Shown here one piece after another: positions 5,695-6,065 of a stretch of DNA of 6,065 bases. This DNA comes from CAG-791 sp963657295. GTDB taxonomy: Bacteria > Bacillota > Clostridia > Lachnospirales > Lachnospiraceae. The first letter of the stretch is position 1. Each line of letters starts with the position of its first letter. The stretch covers positions 1 to 6,065 of the forward strand of contig CAVKMX010000134.1 of the NCBI GenBank assembly GCA_963657295.1. Reading direction: 5' to 3'. A program made the position numbers and the translations under genes. The notes below the pieces were generated by a model that saw nothing but the letters and a program-made list of their open reading frames with translations, was not told the origin of the DNA and did not search any database.

Positions 5695-5761
5695 AATCCG
5701 GGCACACAGGCAGCTGCCGCGTGCGAATTCTTCCATGCCGTTCATGACGAAACCGGCTCTG

Positions 5762-6065
5762 TTATCTGCAGACAACCTCAACCGGCACATTCATTATTTT
5801 AGCAACTTTCAGGATGGTGTCGATATGTCTTCCTGCCGCAGCCGCCATGTGATGCGTCGGGCCGGCCTCCGACCATCGGTTGCAGAACTCCCGGCAGGGA
5901 ATGGAGAATTTCGTGCGCATATTGGTGTCACCGAAGGTGAAGATCGGTCCCGGCTGGTTCTCACCCTCTGCTGCAACGAATTTGAAGTTCCCGTCTCTGT
6001 CCTGCGTGATGGCCAGATAGGTGACCGGTCCCGTCGGCGGATAGAACTGCGTCAGATAACCGCCG
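5762..6065 (-). CDS. Sugar isomerase, L-fucose/L-arabinose isomerase superfamily (3' end only)
   Basis: The last 100 codons of a minus-strand gene are visible, read in frame from base 6064 to a TAA at 5762-5764; the 5' part lies beyond the window. The fragment contains FTFGDTNMR and then NRWSEAGPTHHMAAAAGRH, the C-terminal signature (G-D-T-N, later G-P-T-H-H) of the L-fucose isomerase / L-arabinose isomerase fold (COG2407-like). The His in GPTHH is typical of the metal/substrate region in this superfamily. Enzymes of this type are cytoplasmic aldose-ketose isomerases that feed deoxy-sugars to a kinase and aldolase. The next gene downstream is rhamnulose-1-phosphate aldolase, so the substrate may be L-rhamnose or L-fucose; this is inferred from context. 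It does not look like classical RhaA. The family call is fairly sure and the substrate is not. Confidence 0.8.
   Translation of the reverse strand, partial: GGYLTQFYPPTGPVTYLAITQDRDGNFKFVAAEGENQPGPIFTFGDTNMRTKFSIPCREFCNRWSEAGPTHHMAAAAGRHIDTILKVAKIMNVPVEVVCR

Overview
The window looks like part of a catabolic island for 6-deoxy-hexoses (rhamnose or fucose) in an anaerobic, fairly GC-rich Firmicute, probably a gut-type Clostridia (Lachnospiraceae/Oscillospiraceae-like). The evidence is an oxygen-sensitive glycyl radical diol dehydratase with its radical-SAM activase, two bacterial microcompartment (BMC) accessory proteins, and strong GGAGG ribosome binding sites 5 nt from the starts. The lineage is an inference; no taxonomic marker gene is present. 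All real genes are on the minus strand, so the transcript reads from high to low coordinates.

Layout in transcription order: (1) 6065-5762, the last 100 codons of a sugar isomerase of the L-fucose/L-arabinose isomerase superfamily; (2) 5761-5623, a spacer with a 10-bp hairpin; (3) 5622-4762, rhamnulose-1-phosphate aldolase (RhaD) with all five expected metal/catalytic residues; (4) 4761-4488, a Rho-independent terminator, then a candidate promoter and leader; (5) 4487-1956, a B12-independent 1,2-propanediol dehydratase of the glycyl radical family; (6) 1945-1139, its activating enzyme, with an SD that overlaps the dehydratase stop codon; (7) 1025-648, an EutS/PduU-type shell protein; (8) 651-202, an EutP/PduV-type small GTPase joined to it by an ATGA overlap; (9) about 4-150, a striking multi-hairpin element that folds as a four-way junction and that I do not recognise.

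Together the genes describe this route: deoxy-sugar -> ketose (isomerase) -> ketose-1-phosphate (kinase, not in window) -> DHAP + L-lactaldehyde (RhaD) -> 1,2-propanediol (reductase, not in window) -> propionaldehyde (glycyl radical dehydratase plus activase), with the toxic aldehyde handled in a BMC of the glycyl-radical (GRM3/GRM5-like) kind. The main hexameric and pentameric shell genes, aldehyde dehydrogenase, phosphotransacylase and alcohol dehydrogenase are not in this window.

The enzymes belong to known families. The least explained parts are the four-way-junction element at the left edge, the compact activase lacking the usual ferredoxin insert, the pairing of RhaD with a fucose-isomerase-type enzyme, and the regulatory spacer between aldolase and dehydratase.
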